Assembly (NCBI RefSeq): GCF_001278705.1
Contig: NZ_CP012600.1
Location: forward strand, 1,984,190-2,048,189
From: Bacillus gobiensis
Lineage (GTDB): Bacteria > Bacillota > Bacilli > Bacillales > Bacillaceae
Direction: 5' to 3'
Length of the DNA stretch: 64,000 nucleotides
Position 1 is the first letter of the stretch. Every line of letters starts with the position of its first letter. Shown piece by piece: positions 19,418-28,255 of this stretch. The translations under genes and the position numbers were made by a program. The notes under the pieces were generated by a model. That model was not told where the DNA came from and made no database searches. It worked only from the letters and a program-made list of their open reading frames with translations.

Positions 19418-20611
19418 CTATTTAATATATGACTTTGTCCGCAAGCCTGTTCTCCGAATAAATGCTTGCACGTCTACGTTAATATCCGTTTCAGGAAATA
19501 TTTCTTCATCCCACGTTTTTTCGATCTTTTTATACAATTTTGGATCTTCACGGTTCACATATTCGCCAAAGTGAAAAAAGTCGCTTCGTGCCTCTTTGGC
19601 TGCTTCTACTGCCATTACCATTTCCGCTTTCATTTTCTTTGCCATCTCGTTTTCAAGTTTTTCAATGGACTCATGCTTCGAGAGATCGATCGGACATTGG
19701 ACTTCGGAAATTTCCCCTTCAGCCCGAGCCTTGATATCAATGACCGGTTTCCCATTTTTTATTTTCGCCTTAATTTTCAAAATGTAACGGTTCAAATCTA
19801 CGGCAACGTCTTTTTCTTCCTTCTTACAAGGAAGGTTGATGTTCGTTTCGCTCACTTCTTTATTTATCCACATCGCTCCGCGCTCTAAGGAGCCATCCAG
19901 CCACTTTGTCAGTTTCCCCTGTTTAAAAACGGCAATCCCTTTGATTTCCACCTTAGTCTCAGGAGAAATCTGCTGCACATTTTTTACGCTGTTTCCATTT
20001 TCCGCGTTTCCAGTCATCTGAAGCCCAGTCAAGCTTACCCCTTTTTCGCTTAATTGTTGAATGACTTGATTCGCTTGGGTGCTGGTACCCTTTCTGCTGT
20101 TTTTCAGACTATCAGCAATCCCAACAGCAGGAACAGACTCTAATGAGGTCGTAATTTGGAGAAGCTCCTCTGCTTTATGATCTCTCGCGATTAAAATCGG
20201 AAAAAGCGTTCGAAACTGGGAATCGCGTTCAATCCAATCAAACAAATCTTGAATGCCTTCTTCTCTCGCCAGCTCCTCGCCAATCACCATTAATTGGACA
20301 TGAGGAAAAAAAAGCTTCTGGGAGGACTGTGGCGAAATTTTTTGAAAAGCCTCGTGAATAGTGCTCCCTGACGCCGAGAAGGTCGTAACGGGGGCTGCTT
20401 CAGATCCCCCTCCCTGCCCTTGTGTAGTAGAGATTTTTTGCTCATTAATAATTTGGACTGTCACTCGATATTTGTTTTCAGTATCTTCGTTAAGGTCAAT
20501 CCCAAGTGCACCCACAACATCCAGTTCTTGTAATTCGTTGCGATCCCAGCAGCCTGACAACAAGAAAATCGAAAGAAATGCTACTAATATGATGAATGGA
20601 TTACGATTCAT
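19418..20611 (-). CDS. Germinant receptor C subunit, Ger(x)C lipoprotein
   Basis: A 397-residue spore germination lipoprotein with a signal peptide and lipobox FLLSGCWDRNELQ, the hallmark WDR of the GerAC family, then the three-domain GerC fold. I start at ATG 20611 (MNRNPFII) with AGAGGG upstream rather than nine codons earlier. The start lies inside the end of gerA (11-base overlap), so translation is coupled. Confidence 0.9.
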   Translation of the reverse strand: MNRNPFIILVAFLSIFLLSGCWDRNELQELDVVGALGIDLNEDTENKYRVTVQIINEQKISTTQGQGGGSEAAPVTTFSASGSTIHEAFQKISPQSSQKLFFPHVQLMVIGEELAREEGIQDLFDWIERDSQFRTLFPILIARDHKAEELLQITTSLESVPAVGIADSLKNSRKGTSTQANQVIQQLSEKGVSLTGLQMTGNAENGNSVKNVQQISPETKVEIKGIAVFKQGKLTKWLDGSLERGAMWINKEVSETNINLPCKKEEKDVAVDLNRYILKIKAKIKNGKPVIDIKARAEGEISEVQCPIDLSKHESIEKLENEMAKKMKAEMVMAVEAAKEARSDFFHFGEYVNREDPKLYKKIEKTWDEEIFPETDINVDVQAFIRRTGLRTKSYIK

Positions 20612-22241
20612 TGGAATCCCTCTTTGGTTCTTGATCAAGTGTATGATTTTTTCTCGGAGTCGGCCGCAAATCTTGTGTATCGCCTGCCCTCATAATTTTC
20701 TTTTGGCTAACTAGGCGAGGTCGATTAGATAAAAGCGGCTTCGGGAAACGGAGGAGCGAATCTTTCCAATCCGAAATAATCAAAGGAGCAAAGGGTGCCA
20801 AATAGGGAATTCCGAACGAGCGCAGGCTGCACGTGTGCGCGACTAATACTATGACTCCAAGTCCAATTCCGTAAAGCCCGAATGAAGCAGCCAATGTCAT
20901 CATTCCAAACCGCAGTAAACGCGTCGCATCCATCATTGTATAATGGGGGACGGTAAAACTGGCTATGGCAGTCCCTGCCACGACAATGACCATGGCACTT
21001 GAAACAATTCCCGCTGCAACTGCGGCGTCTCCCAATACTAATGCTCCAACGATAGAAACCGCCTGTCCTACAGGCCGCGGCATCCGCACTCCCGCCTCCC
21101 GCAGCACCTCGAAGGTAAATTCCATTAACAGCGCCTCGATAAAAACTGGAAAAGGAACACCTTGACGCTGAGCTTGCAGACTGATCAACAAAGGGGTTGG
21201 AATCATTTCCGGGTGATACGCAATAAAGGCAATAAACAAAGACGGTCCTAAAAGAGTAAATAAAAATGCAATAATTCGAAGAAGCCGCAAAAAACTGGCA
21301 ACGGTCCAATTTAAATAATAATCCTCAGCCGTTTGAAAAAATTGATTCCAGGTCGCAGGCAAAACTAACGGCATTGGCGTCCCGTCAACAAAAATAGCGA
21401 CACGCCCTTCCATCAAATTTCCCGCCACAACATCCGGACGTTCCGTCACAAGAAACGTAGGCCAAGGAGTCCATATGTTATCCCCAATCCATTCTTCAAT
21501 TGTGTTTGTCCCCATAATTTCATCGGCTTCTATTTTACCTAGCCGCTCTCTGACTTCGGCAAGAAGCTTTTCGTTGACTAATCCATTTACGTACAATAAA
21601 GCCACATCCGTTTGTGTAACCTTCCCCAGCTTCATCGTTTCTACCCATAGATTTGGGCTTTTAATCCTGCGGCGAACCATGGATGTATTCGTAATAAGAG
21701 CCTCAACAAAGCTTTCCTTCGGCCCCCTGACTGAAGGTTCTGTCAAAGGTTCAGCAATGGACCGTAACTCCCCGCCTTGCACAGAGCAGCCAATGGCTTT
21801 ATTCACGCCATCAGCAAGAATCATGGTTTGCCCTGATATAAGTGAAGAGAGTAGCTTTTTCCATTCTGTAATATCCTCTATCGTTGCTACTGTTATAATA
21901 TTTTCTTTAATGTAGGCAAAAAGTTCTTTCGGGGTCTCGGGATCGACATTATCAGTATTTTTCACGTTCTCCATTAGTCTTTCAATGATCGAAACACTGA
22001 TCAGTTCTTTATCGGCCAACCCGTTGATATGAATAGCAGCCACTTTGTGCTGGGTAGGTTTCCCCATTTTAAATTGGCGAATGATTAAGTCACCGCTGTC
22101 TCCTAAAACCTCTTTAATATTTTTTATATTTTCATCTAAACTCTGGCTGATTTTTACGTCTTTAGTGGGTAATTCCGATTCTTCATAATACATCGTTTTC
22201 TCTTTTTGTTTTTTTAATAAGCGGTTCCACATACTATTCAT
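20601..22241 (-). CDS. Germinant receptor A subunit (GerA family)
   Basis: A 546-residue GerAA/GerKA/GerBA-type protein: cytosolic N-terminal domain (residues 1-280; DSGDLIIRQFK, GRVAIFVDGTPM) and four to six C-terminal TM helices with RQGVPFPVFIEALLMEFTFE and MPRPVGQAVSIVGALVLGDAAV, family hallmarks. ATG 22241 (MNSMWNRLL) is chosen over an upstream TTG. First gene of the operon, behind a sigma-G-like promoter. Confidence 0.92.
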   Translation of the reverse strand: MNSMWNRLLKKQKEKTMYYEESELPTKDVKISQSLDENIKNIKEVLGDSGDLIIRQFKMGKPTQHKVAAIHINGLADKELISVSIIERLMENVKNTDNVDPETPKELFAYIKENIITVATIEDITEWKKLLSSLISGQTMILADGVNKAIGCSVQGGELRSIAEPLTEPSVRGPKESFVEALITNTSMVRRRIKSPNLWVETMKLGKVTQTDVALLYVNGLVNEKLLAEVRERLGKIEADEIMGTNTIEEWIGDNIWTPWPTFLVTERPDVVAGNLMEGRVAIFVDGTPMPLVLPATWNQFFQTAEDYYLNWTVASFLRLLRIIAFLFTLLGPSLFIAFIAYHPEMIPTPLLISLQAQRQGVPFPVFIEALLMEFTFEVLREAGVRMPRPVGQAVSIVGALVLGDAAVAAGIVSSAMVIVVAGTAIASFTVPHYTMMDATRLLRFGMMTLAASFGLYGIGLGVIVLVAHTCSLRSFGIPYLAPFAPLIISDWKDSLLRFPKPLLSNRPRLVSQKKIMRAGDTQDLRPTPRKNHTLDQEPKRDSNES

Positions 22242-22297
22242 AGTCCTGTAACACTCCAAGCTAATAGAGAAATATGTTCGGGTGCTTCATTCAAAGA

Positions 22298-22327
22298 TAG
22301 TATCCCTGTTTTCCATTTTTTAATGCA
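22298..22327 (-). promoter_or_regulatory. Putative sigma-G promoter of the ger operon
   Basis: On the minus strand TGCATT (22322-22327), 17-base spacer, GATACTA (22298-22304), about 57 bases before the gerA ATG. This fits the forespore pattern TGHATR/CATWHTA with one mismatch in each box, and ger receptor operons are usually forespore-expressed. Confidence 0.65.
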
Positions 22328-22530
22328 TTTGATATGAAAACCCTAATGAGATTTGATTTCCCAAAATAAAAAATAGAAAACGCTTCTTCAGGGGATTTCT
22401 GCCGGGGATGGAGTTTTTGCGACCGCTTTGGAATTTATTGCGACCACCTCTGCTTTTTTTCTGCCCGTTTTCCAAAAGATTCGACCAGCTACTGGTGCAG
22501 AACAAATCCAGTCTTCATACGTTAAGCAAT

Positions 22531-22581
22531 AAAAAACTCCATTTAATGGCGGATGAAACCAGCCATCGAACGGAGTTTTTC
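22531..22581 (-). terminator. Hairpin terminator after the ZIP-like gene
   Basis: AAAAACTCC (plus arm near 22531-22540) pairs with GGAGTTTTT (22572-22580) with an inner GGC/GCC stem; T-runs on both sides make it potentially bidirectional. It lies just past the 22595 stop. Confidence 0.7.
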
Positions 22582-22594
22582 ATAAATACAACTA

Positions 22595-23329
22595 TTAAGA
22601 AATCCTGCTGACAATCAGCCACACCGCTGAATATCCAATGCTTCCAGCTGCGAACGCCAGGAAGCTCGTTTCCCCTTCTTCGGAAAATTCCTGTTTTATG
22701 GCGTTCATGATCATGCCCCCCGAAAGCAATGCAAATACTGCAGAGATGGCAGAATCTGAAATCTTAACAAAGACGCTGATGATCCATCCGAGAAGAAAAC
22801 CTGCCGAAAGCAGCCATCTTCCCAGTTTGTCATAGGCTTCTTTATGAGAACGGCGGAGACTGATATCATTGGACATAATATGCACAGATAATGCTGCAAA
22901 AAAGAAAAGTTTTTCAGTTATCCCTCCATTCTTTCCTTGGAGCAATAAATAACCAATTAACGTATTAAAAATAAAAAATGAGCTCATATGAATCCAAAAT
23001 ACCCGATGCGAAACTTCTTTTCCATTCAATTCATGGTGTTGAATCCTTGATCTTTTTACATACCATTCCAGCCCTCCAAAAAATAACAGCCCGATCATCG
23101 CTATAAGATAAGCATCGTTTTCTACTAATCCAAATGGAGTCGCTCTATCAATATTCTCCTGATGATCATTTAGATTGGGAAGAGTTTCAGAAAAAACATA
23201 ACCTACCGAAATTCCTCCTGATAAGGAAAGAGCATAGCTTCTGGGAATCGTAGGTAAAGAGCTAATATGTTTGGAAAAAAGATGAAAGGCGACAAATCCA
23301 AGCGCGAGGAAAAAGCTGATCAATAACAT
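22595..23329 (-). CDS. Integral membrane protein, ZIP-transporter-like
   Basis: A 244-residue protein with seven to eight TM helices. Features such as SGGISVGYVFSETLP, a His-containing TM HIMSNDISLRR and GGMIMNAIKQEF resemble the ZIP metal-transporter fold, but the standard HxxxE pair is not obvious, so transport activity is uncertain. It starts at ATG 23329 and has its own terminator; no operon partner. Confidence 0.65.
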   Translation of the reverse strand: MLLISFFLALGFVAFHLFSKHISSLPTIPRSYALSLSGGISVGYVFSETLPNLNDHQENIDRATPFGLVENDAYLIAMIGLLFFGGLEWYVKRSRIQHHELNGKEVSHRVFWIHMSSFFIFNTLIGYLLLQGKNGGITEKLFFFAALSVHIMSNDISLRRSHKEAYDKLGRWLLSAGFLLGWIISVFVKISDSAISAVFALLSGGMIMNAIKQEFSEEGETSFLAFAAGSIGYSAVWLIVSRIS

Positions 23330-23486
23330 GATTAGTCTCCTTTCTAATACTCATATAAGCTGTTAATCGAAAAAGCAGCTATACTGATCGACTTCAATTT
23401 CTTGCTTTAAGTGTTTTCGCATATCAATTCCCTTTTTGTCCTACAGTAAACTAACTTAGATCAACTCGAGTTTTTCCCAACAAAAA

Positions 23487-23517
23487 AAGTCGAATAAGAT
23501 CATCTCTTACTCGACTT
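23487..23517 (-). terminator. Terminator of the 157-residue membrane protein
   Basis: AAGTCGAATAAGA (23487-23499) pairs with TCTTACTCGACTT (23505-23517) and is followed on the minus strand by TTTTTTT. The stem runs into the end of the coding sequence. Confidence 0.8.
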
Positions 23518-23980
23518 CTTTATCTTTCCAATGCATCTTATTTAAAATCACCTTTTGAATAAAAAGCCCTAGGATCACACCGGGAATAACAAATATCATG
23601 GGGAGCCATATTGGACCTAATAAGGTGCCAAAAACCGTAAAGGAAGAAGAATAAATTACTCCTATAGTTACGAAGTATGCCGCAAAAACAAAAGGCAAGA
23701 AAGAATACGGAGTCTTAGTGCCGCCTGCATCCTTATAGGCATCCCACATCGCGAAAAAATATAGACACGGGTAAAACATCAGCCAATTATAATTCGCTTG
23801 TTCAATTGCTTGAAATATCTCTCCTGTAAAGCTTAAGCGAATCGTTTCATTGAAGTTGGCCTGGATGTTAACGAGAAATTCCAAGGAAATAAATAAAATT
23901 CCTTTGATTAATTTCCTGTTTAAAATCTGTCCAAATCCGGGTAACGCAATGCTCCATAGTAATTTTTCGTGTGCACCCAC
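23507..23980 (-). CDS. Small membrane protein of unknown function
   Basis: 157 residues, about four TM helices. The N-terminal PGFGQILNRKLIKGILFISLE is the style of TM2/DUF5683-type proteins in which a conserved Pro-Gly-x-Gly-Gln begins the first helix. It lies 5 bases after the DUF3231 gene and is probably co-transcribed with it. Function unknown. Confidence 0.65.
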   Translation of the reverse strand: MGAHEKLLWSIALPGFGQILNRKLIKGILFISLEFLVNIQANFNETIRLSFTGEIFQAIEQANYNWLMFYPCLYFFAMWDAYKDAGGTKTPYSFLPFVFAAYFVTIGVIYSSSFTVFGTLLGPIWLPMIFVIPGVILGLFIQKVILNKMHWKDKEVE

Positions 23981-23985
23981 ATGAT

Positions 23986-24993
23986 TTAACCCTTTACTAA
24001 CTGATTACGATCATCTGCCTGCGGAGGCTCTTCCAGCCATCCATGCTTTATCATAATATTTGCCCCGTCTTCTGCATACAATGAAATTTCTGGGATGATT
24101 GATGCATAATTCATGGCGATATCTCTTCGCGGGCTCGCGGCCATTGCTGTCCCATAATTACCGATTCCGGCAGCTATCATAGCGGTGACATGATACATAA
24201 TCAACTTGTCAGAAAATACTTTTGTCGTAGAATCAGAAACTGAAGCATCCCAGGTCATCGGAGCTGGCAAATCCTCTTTTCTTAAGACGTCGCTAAATAA
24301 ATCAATATGCTTTTGGGCAATTTGCTTTCCTCTTAATAAGTATTGTTTCACATCCTGCTTTTGAGCGACTTGAGCAAAGCCTACCATCAAAGCCTTACCA
24401 ATCGAATTGGTTTGAACGTTAATAAACAGGTGAGTGATTTCAATCCCAGTTAACACTCTTTTCCCGCCAAAAAACCCTGCTAAAAACCGCTGTTTCTCAA
24501 TAAAATCAACCTTATCTGGAACTGAAATATACGGCGGCCTTAAATAAATTCCTTGATTAAGCATGACCTCTTTTGATAATTCTTGCAATCGAACGGAAGC
24601 ATCTAACACACTTTTATGAAAACCGACCACATCTGTCCGAGTAACAACTCCAATGGCCAAGCTGCTTGCCGCCATACCAAGAATGGACATGTTTCGTAAA
24701 TACATTAATACAAAAGAGTCAGAAAATAATTTCGGAGCTGTCGGATTCACATCTTGCTCATTAAATCCAACCGGTATCGGAAAGTCCTCTTTCTGAAACA
24801 AGTTCTGTAAGAACGAAATATTTGTTTTAGTGGCCTGTAACGCAAATTCGATAACAGGACGAACTTCCTCATCTTCTAACTTCTCTAAAAAATGCGTTAA
24901 AGCACATATGGAAGCCGTATCATTCATATACTGCGTCCACAAGCTTGCCATTTCTGCCGCTGTTAAACGAATCTTTAATTTATCTTCCATCAT
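23986..24993 (-). CDS. DUF3231 family protein, two-domain
   Basis: 335 residues made of two related helical halves (about 1-165 and 170-330), each with a pattern like EIxxLWxxYMNDT, FLQNLFQKEDFPIPVGF and KLFSDSFVLMYLRNMS; the second half has DLFSDVLRKEDLPAPMTW and KVFSDKLIMYHV. Two-domain DUF3231 proteins are common in Bacillus and distantly related to CotF-like ferritin-fold coat proteins; their role is not established. ATG ATG start after AGAGGTG. Confidence 0.85.
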   Translation of the reverse strand: MMEDKLKIRLTAAEMASLWTQYMNDTASICALTHFLEKLEDEEVRPVIEFALQATKTNISFLQNLFQKEDFPIPVGFNEQDVNPTAPKLFSDSFVLMYLRNMSILGMAASSLAIGVVTRTDVVGFHKSVLDASVRLQELSKEVMLNQGIYLRPPYISVPDKVDFIEKQRFLAGFFGGKRVLTGIEITHLFINVQTNSIGKALMVGFAQVAQKQDVKQYLLRGKQIAQKHIDLFSDVLRKEDLPAPMTWDASVSDSTTKVFSDKLIMYHVTAMIAAGIGNYGTAMAASPRRDIAMNYASIIPEISLYAEDGANIMIKHGWLEEPPQADDRNQLVKG

Positions 24994-25215
24994 AACACCT
25001 CTATGTAAAAATGAATGTAATTTAATGTTATGGTCTCACAACCCATTCAAATTATTCCTTGAAATTGATATAAAAAGAAGCAATGAATCGCAGTCCAAAT
25101 AGAGCATCTATTTCAAAAATTGTTTTTTACCTATTTTAATCTCTACTAGGGTAAAGCCGCTACGATTTAGAGATAGAGAAAATATAATATGGATAAAAAG
25201 AGGAGAGGAGTAATT

Positions 25216-25419
25216 ATGATGAGTGAAAAGAAAAAGTTTCCGAAAAAATACCTTAGTTATTTCATTAAAACCCAAGTGTATTTTTTAGAGAAGAATATTG
25301 CTTATTTAGAACAAGTAAAAGAAAAATTACAAGGATCAGATGATCAAAAAAAATACAAAAATTATTCCAAAGTATTAAGAAATCTCTTAAAGGAACAAAT
25401 GAAAGAACTTTCAAAATAA
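25216..25419 (+). CDS. Small Lys-rich helical protein, unknown
   Basis: 67 residues (MMSEKKKFPKKYLSYFIKTQ onward), predicted largely alpha-helical with a YLEQVKEKLQ coiled-coil-like middle. ATG 25216 lies after GAGGAGAGGAG; an in-frame start 9 codons earlier is less likely. It ends before a strong terminator and faces the PHA synthase operon. A phasin-like role is possible from location only. Confidence 0.6.
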   Translation: MMSEKKKFPKKYLSYFIKTQVYFLEKNIAYLEQVKEKLQGSDDQKKYKNYSKVLRNLLKEQMKELSK

Positions 25420-25443
25420 AAGATTCTGTTTAGAAAGTTGACG

Positions 25444-25491
25444 CTCGAACAAGGTACGCTAAAAATAAGAGTTCCTTGTTTGAGTTTTTTT
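25444..25491 (+). terminator. Terminator of the 67-residue gene
   Basis: CTCGAACAAGG (25444-25454) pairs with CCTTGTTTGAG (25474-25484), followed by TTTTTTT. Confidence 0.85.
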
Positions 25492-25518
25492 CTTCCTGAT
25501 TTATAAATTTACACCTAT

Positions 25519-25556
25519 AAAAAATGTCAACCAATTAAACCTGGTTGACATTTTTT
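25519..25556 (-). terminator. Bidirectional terminator ending the phaR-phaC transcript
   Basis: AAAAAATGTCAACC (25519-25532) pairs perfectly with GGTTGACATTTTTT (25543-25556) around a ten-base loop. Placed 46 bases past the last minus-strand gene. Confidence 0.85.
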
Positions 25557-25601
25557 ATAACGATCTATTTAGTTATGGTGCTTTTACAGTCTATATTGAA
25601 A

Positions 25602-25784
25602 TCAAACGATTGAATCGCCTTGATAAAGGTGCGATTCACGGTCGAAATAATTTGGCTGAGCAAGATCATAAAACAAGTCAGGCGAAACCTGACACTTTAC
25701 ATAGTTTTTACATACGATACTTGCTAAGCCTAACCCCTCTGCTAAGAGATTTTCCATTTTACTATCCGGCTGAATAAGATACAC
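25602..25784 (-). CDS. Small unknown protein downstream of phaC
   Basis: 60 residues with GTG start at 25784, supported by AAGGAGGG seven bases upstream. Contains CKNYVKC and an acidic C terminus; no known domain. It begins 43 bases after the phaC stop and ends before the strong terminator, so it is probably the last cistron of the phaR-phaC operon. Confidence 0.6.
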   Translation of the reverse strand: MYLIQPDSKMENLLAEGLGLASIVCKNYVKCQVSPDLFYDLAQPNYFDRESHLYQGDSIV

Positions 25785-25826
25785 TCTACATCCCTCCTTG
25801 CATACACCTTTAAAATAATGACAAAT

Positions 25827-26876
25827 TTAATATAACGGATTAGACCGTTTACTAAGCCATTTATCCAAGTGTGGAGGTAAACCATCTTTAACTGTGAACG
25901 TAGCATGGCCTGCTGTTATCACTTCTAACGTTTTATCCTTGCTGGATACCAGCTCCATAATTGGAGAGCTCATTTCTATCGGGACAAGCCGATCATTTTC
26001 TGCTGTAATAACAAGGAGGTTTGCATGGATATTGGAAAGATCTGCATTCTTCCCTTCAATAACCATCCCTCCATTAACGAGTTTGTTATCTTTACCAATA
26101 TTTTCAGTCAATTGTTTCAAAGCTTTTCCTGGAAACGGGACGTGTCCTACTGTCCATTTATTAAAGCGTCGCCAGTGGTCGACATACTCTTGGTTATCAG
26201 CCCGGGCCAAAAGAGACAAATAGTGACTGAAGTATACAGGAGAGCTAACCATACGCATCCCCGCTTCCATGAATTTCGCGGGAACAATTCCTATCGCATC
26301 TATGATACTATGATCTACCTCACCGTCTTTGAGAGCTTCAATCCATTGATCAAAGACTGGATATTGATGAAAGTCAATCGGTGCAACATTCAGAACAAGG
26401 TTCTTAATTGGTTCTTCAGATACCGCTGCATAGATTGCAGCAAGGGTTCCACCTAAACAATAGGCAATGACGGTTAGTTCTTCAGCTTCTGAATGACGAA
26501 ATGCCCGTTTCACAGCTGATTGGATGTAATCCATAATATACATGTCTAGAGAAATGTCCTTATCTTCATAGCCTGGAATGCCAAAATCTAGTAAATATAC
26601 ATCGTAACCTGCATTTACAAACGCTTCAATCATGCTCGTTCCCGGAGCTAAATCAAGGATAAACGCTTTATTGACAAGAGAGTATACAAGAAATAAAGGG
26701 ATGCTGTACTTTTTCTTTTTGGCAGGATAATACCAGAGAGTAGCTTTGTTTTTCTTCCAGACAGGAATGCGGTAGGTTGGACCGACTTCAGGCTCTGGAG
26801 TATTCCATATATCTGTGAATCGCATGAATTGTTTTAGAATATCATCATGAAGTTGACTCTCTTTTTCTGACATCAT
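25827..26876 (-). CDS. phaC: Class III/IV-like poly(3-hydroxyalkanoate) synthase PhaC subunit
   Basis: Polymerises hydroxyacyl-CoA into storage granules. The 349-residue protein has the alpha/beta hydrolase pattern of class III/IV PhaC: YSLVNKAFILDLAPGTSMIE, the Cys lipase box AYCLGGT with catalytic Cys, the Asp region TAENDRLVP and the final His in TAGHATF. Shorter than class I enzymes, as expected. Its ATG overlaps the upstream gene's stop by four bases, as phaR-phaC pairs often are closely linked. Confidence 0.82.
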   Translation of the reverse strand: MMSEKESQLHDDILKQFMRFTDIWNTPEPEVGPTYRIPVWKKNKATLWYYPAKKKKYSIPLFLVYSLVNKAFILDLAPGTSMIEAFVNAGYDVYLLDFGIPGYEDKDISLDMYIMDYIQSAVKRAFRHSEAEELTVIAYCLGGTLAAIYAAVSEEPIKNLVLNVAPIDFHQYPVFDQWIEALKDGEVDHSIIDAIGIVPAKFMEAGMRMVSSPVYFSHYLSLLARADNQEYVDHWRRFNKWTVGHVPFPGKALKQLTENIGKDNKLVNGGMVIEGKNADLSNIHANLLVITAENDRLVPIEMSSPIMELVSSKDKTLEVITAGHATFTVKDGLPPHLDKWLSKRSNPLY

Positions 26877-27772
26877 TCTTCATCCTTTTTATAAAGGTTA
26901 ATAAGATCCGAAAGATGCTTTAAGATCCTTTCTCTATGAAGTTCCCTTAAAGATTTCATGGTCCAATCATTTGAAGTTTTTCCTTGCTCTTCATTTTCCT
27001 CTTTTATATCACTTGTAAATGTTGGATCATCATTCGAATTTTCATTAGGTTTTGAAAGATTTTCTTGCTCTGATTCATTGTCTAAGGCATCAGGGGTATG
27101 TTTCATCTCTCTACGAAGTTCCCTTAAAGATTTTAAGGCCCGGTCTGGATTTGAAGTTTTTCCTTGCTCTTCTTCATTTTCCTCTTTTATATCACTTGTA
27201 AATGCCGAATCATCATTCGAATTTTCATTAGGTTTTGAAAGATTTTCTTGCTCTGATTCATTGTCTAAGGCATCAGGGGTATGTTTCATCTCGTTCAACG
27301 ATTGATTTAAGGGAGCGGGATCATCATTAAAAGGTTTTTCCAGGTCCTCAATTGCATCGATTGAATCACTGGAGCTTACTGAACTATCATTCGAGCTTGC
27401 ATGATAGGATGTTGGATTTTCTTTTTCGAATGCATTCTTTGCATGTTTTATCACTTTCATATCGTCCAGCGATTTGTTCAATGCGTAAAGATATTCTTCT
27501 ATTTGATCGATTTTCTCTTCTAGCTGAATAACGAGGTTTGCTAAGTTGTAATGATCTTTTTTGGTAGGAAAATTCAAGATGGCTGATAAGAGTTCTACAT
27601 ACTCCTGGATGTCTTCAATACGTTTTGCAAGAATCGGTCCTGTCTTATTAAATAGCTCAATGAACTCTTTATTATTTAATTCGTCCTGTATTGATTCGTT
27701 GAGCTTCTTTTCAAGTTCCGACCCTTTTTTCTTAAGTAGAAGCAAGGCTTCCTGTGCATTTAGCTCCGACAC
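26873..27772 (-). CDS. phaR: PhaR-like PHA synthase partner with tandem internal repeats
   Basis: 299 residues, highly charged. The N-terminal 120 residues are helical (coiled-coil-like EEKIDQIEEYLYALNKSLDD), as in PhaR/PhaE-type synthase subunits; the C-terminal LRELHRERILKHLSDLINL could be the synthase-contacting helix. Between them lie two nearly identical 65-70-residue repeats starting MKHTPDALDNESEQENLSKP, acidic and probably disordered. GTG start at 27772 after AAGGA. The assignment rests mainly on coupling to phaC, so it is moderate. Confidence 0.6.
   Translation of the reverse strand: MSELNAQEALLLLKKKGSELEKKLNESIQDELNNKEFIELFNKTGPILAKRIEDIQEYVELLSAILNFPTKKDHYNLANLVIQLEEKIDQIEEYLYALNKSLDDMKVIKHAKNAFEKENPTSYHASSNDSSVSSSDSIDAIEDLEKPFNDDPAPLNQSLNEMKHTPDALDNESEQENLSKPNENSNDDSAFTSDIKEENEEEQGKTSNPDRALKSLRELRREMKHTPDALDNESEQENLSKPNENSNDDPTFTSDIKEENEEQGKTSNDWTMKSLRELHRERILKHLSDLINLYKKDEE
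26931..27310. repeat. Two tandem ~195-bp coding repeats in the phaR-like gene
   Basis: The DNA from the phrase encoding MKHTPDALDNESEQENLSKP to SLRELRRE/SLRELHRE is present twice with only a few base and short indel differences (for example EEEQ versus EEQ), showing a recent in-frame duplication. Confidence 0.85.
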
Positions 27773-28060
27773 ATTTGATCAGTCCTTCCATGAAATTTAT
27801 TTAATACTTATTGATCACTAGCCTAACGTGTCAAGCTATAGCATCAGTTGCACTGGACTACAGCAAGATCAAAGGCTTTGTTTTTCTAAAATCCTTTATT
27901 TTTCCAATATACTTTTACTTTATATAATATAAACAGATGGGGCAGCTTTGGTGCGAAAATTGATATTTTTGCCCTAAAAGAATATAGATTTTCGGAACTC
28001 CAGTCTTACTATCTATTAACAATGGGTCATTACACCGTTTTTAACGATAGGAACATAAAG

Positions 28061-28114
28061 AAAAAACACCTTCATTAAACCTTAGAAACACAGGGCTTAG
28101 CGAAGGTGTTTTTT
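28061..28114. terminator. Orphan bidirectional terminator-like hairpin
   Basis: AAAAAACACCTTC (28061-28073) pairs with GAAGGTGTTTTTT (28102-28114) with a further CTTAG/CTAAG-like inner part. It separates the phaR promoter region from the beta-propeller gene; no gene ends directly at it. Confidence 0.7.
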
Positions 28115-28255
28115 ATATTAACTTATGTTTTGTTATTAAAAATAGTCATTTACTTACTTTCATTTGCCTATACCGAAAAGTACACCTGCTAATAGAATAA
28201 ACAAGCAATTTTATTTCATACCAACTACAAGATTTTCATAAGGGGGTGTATTAAT

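Noticed and set aside
19466..21309. Long open frames antisense to the ger genes
   Set aside because: No ribosome sites and no family features; mirror frames of strongly coding gerA and gerC.
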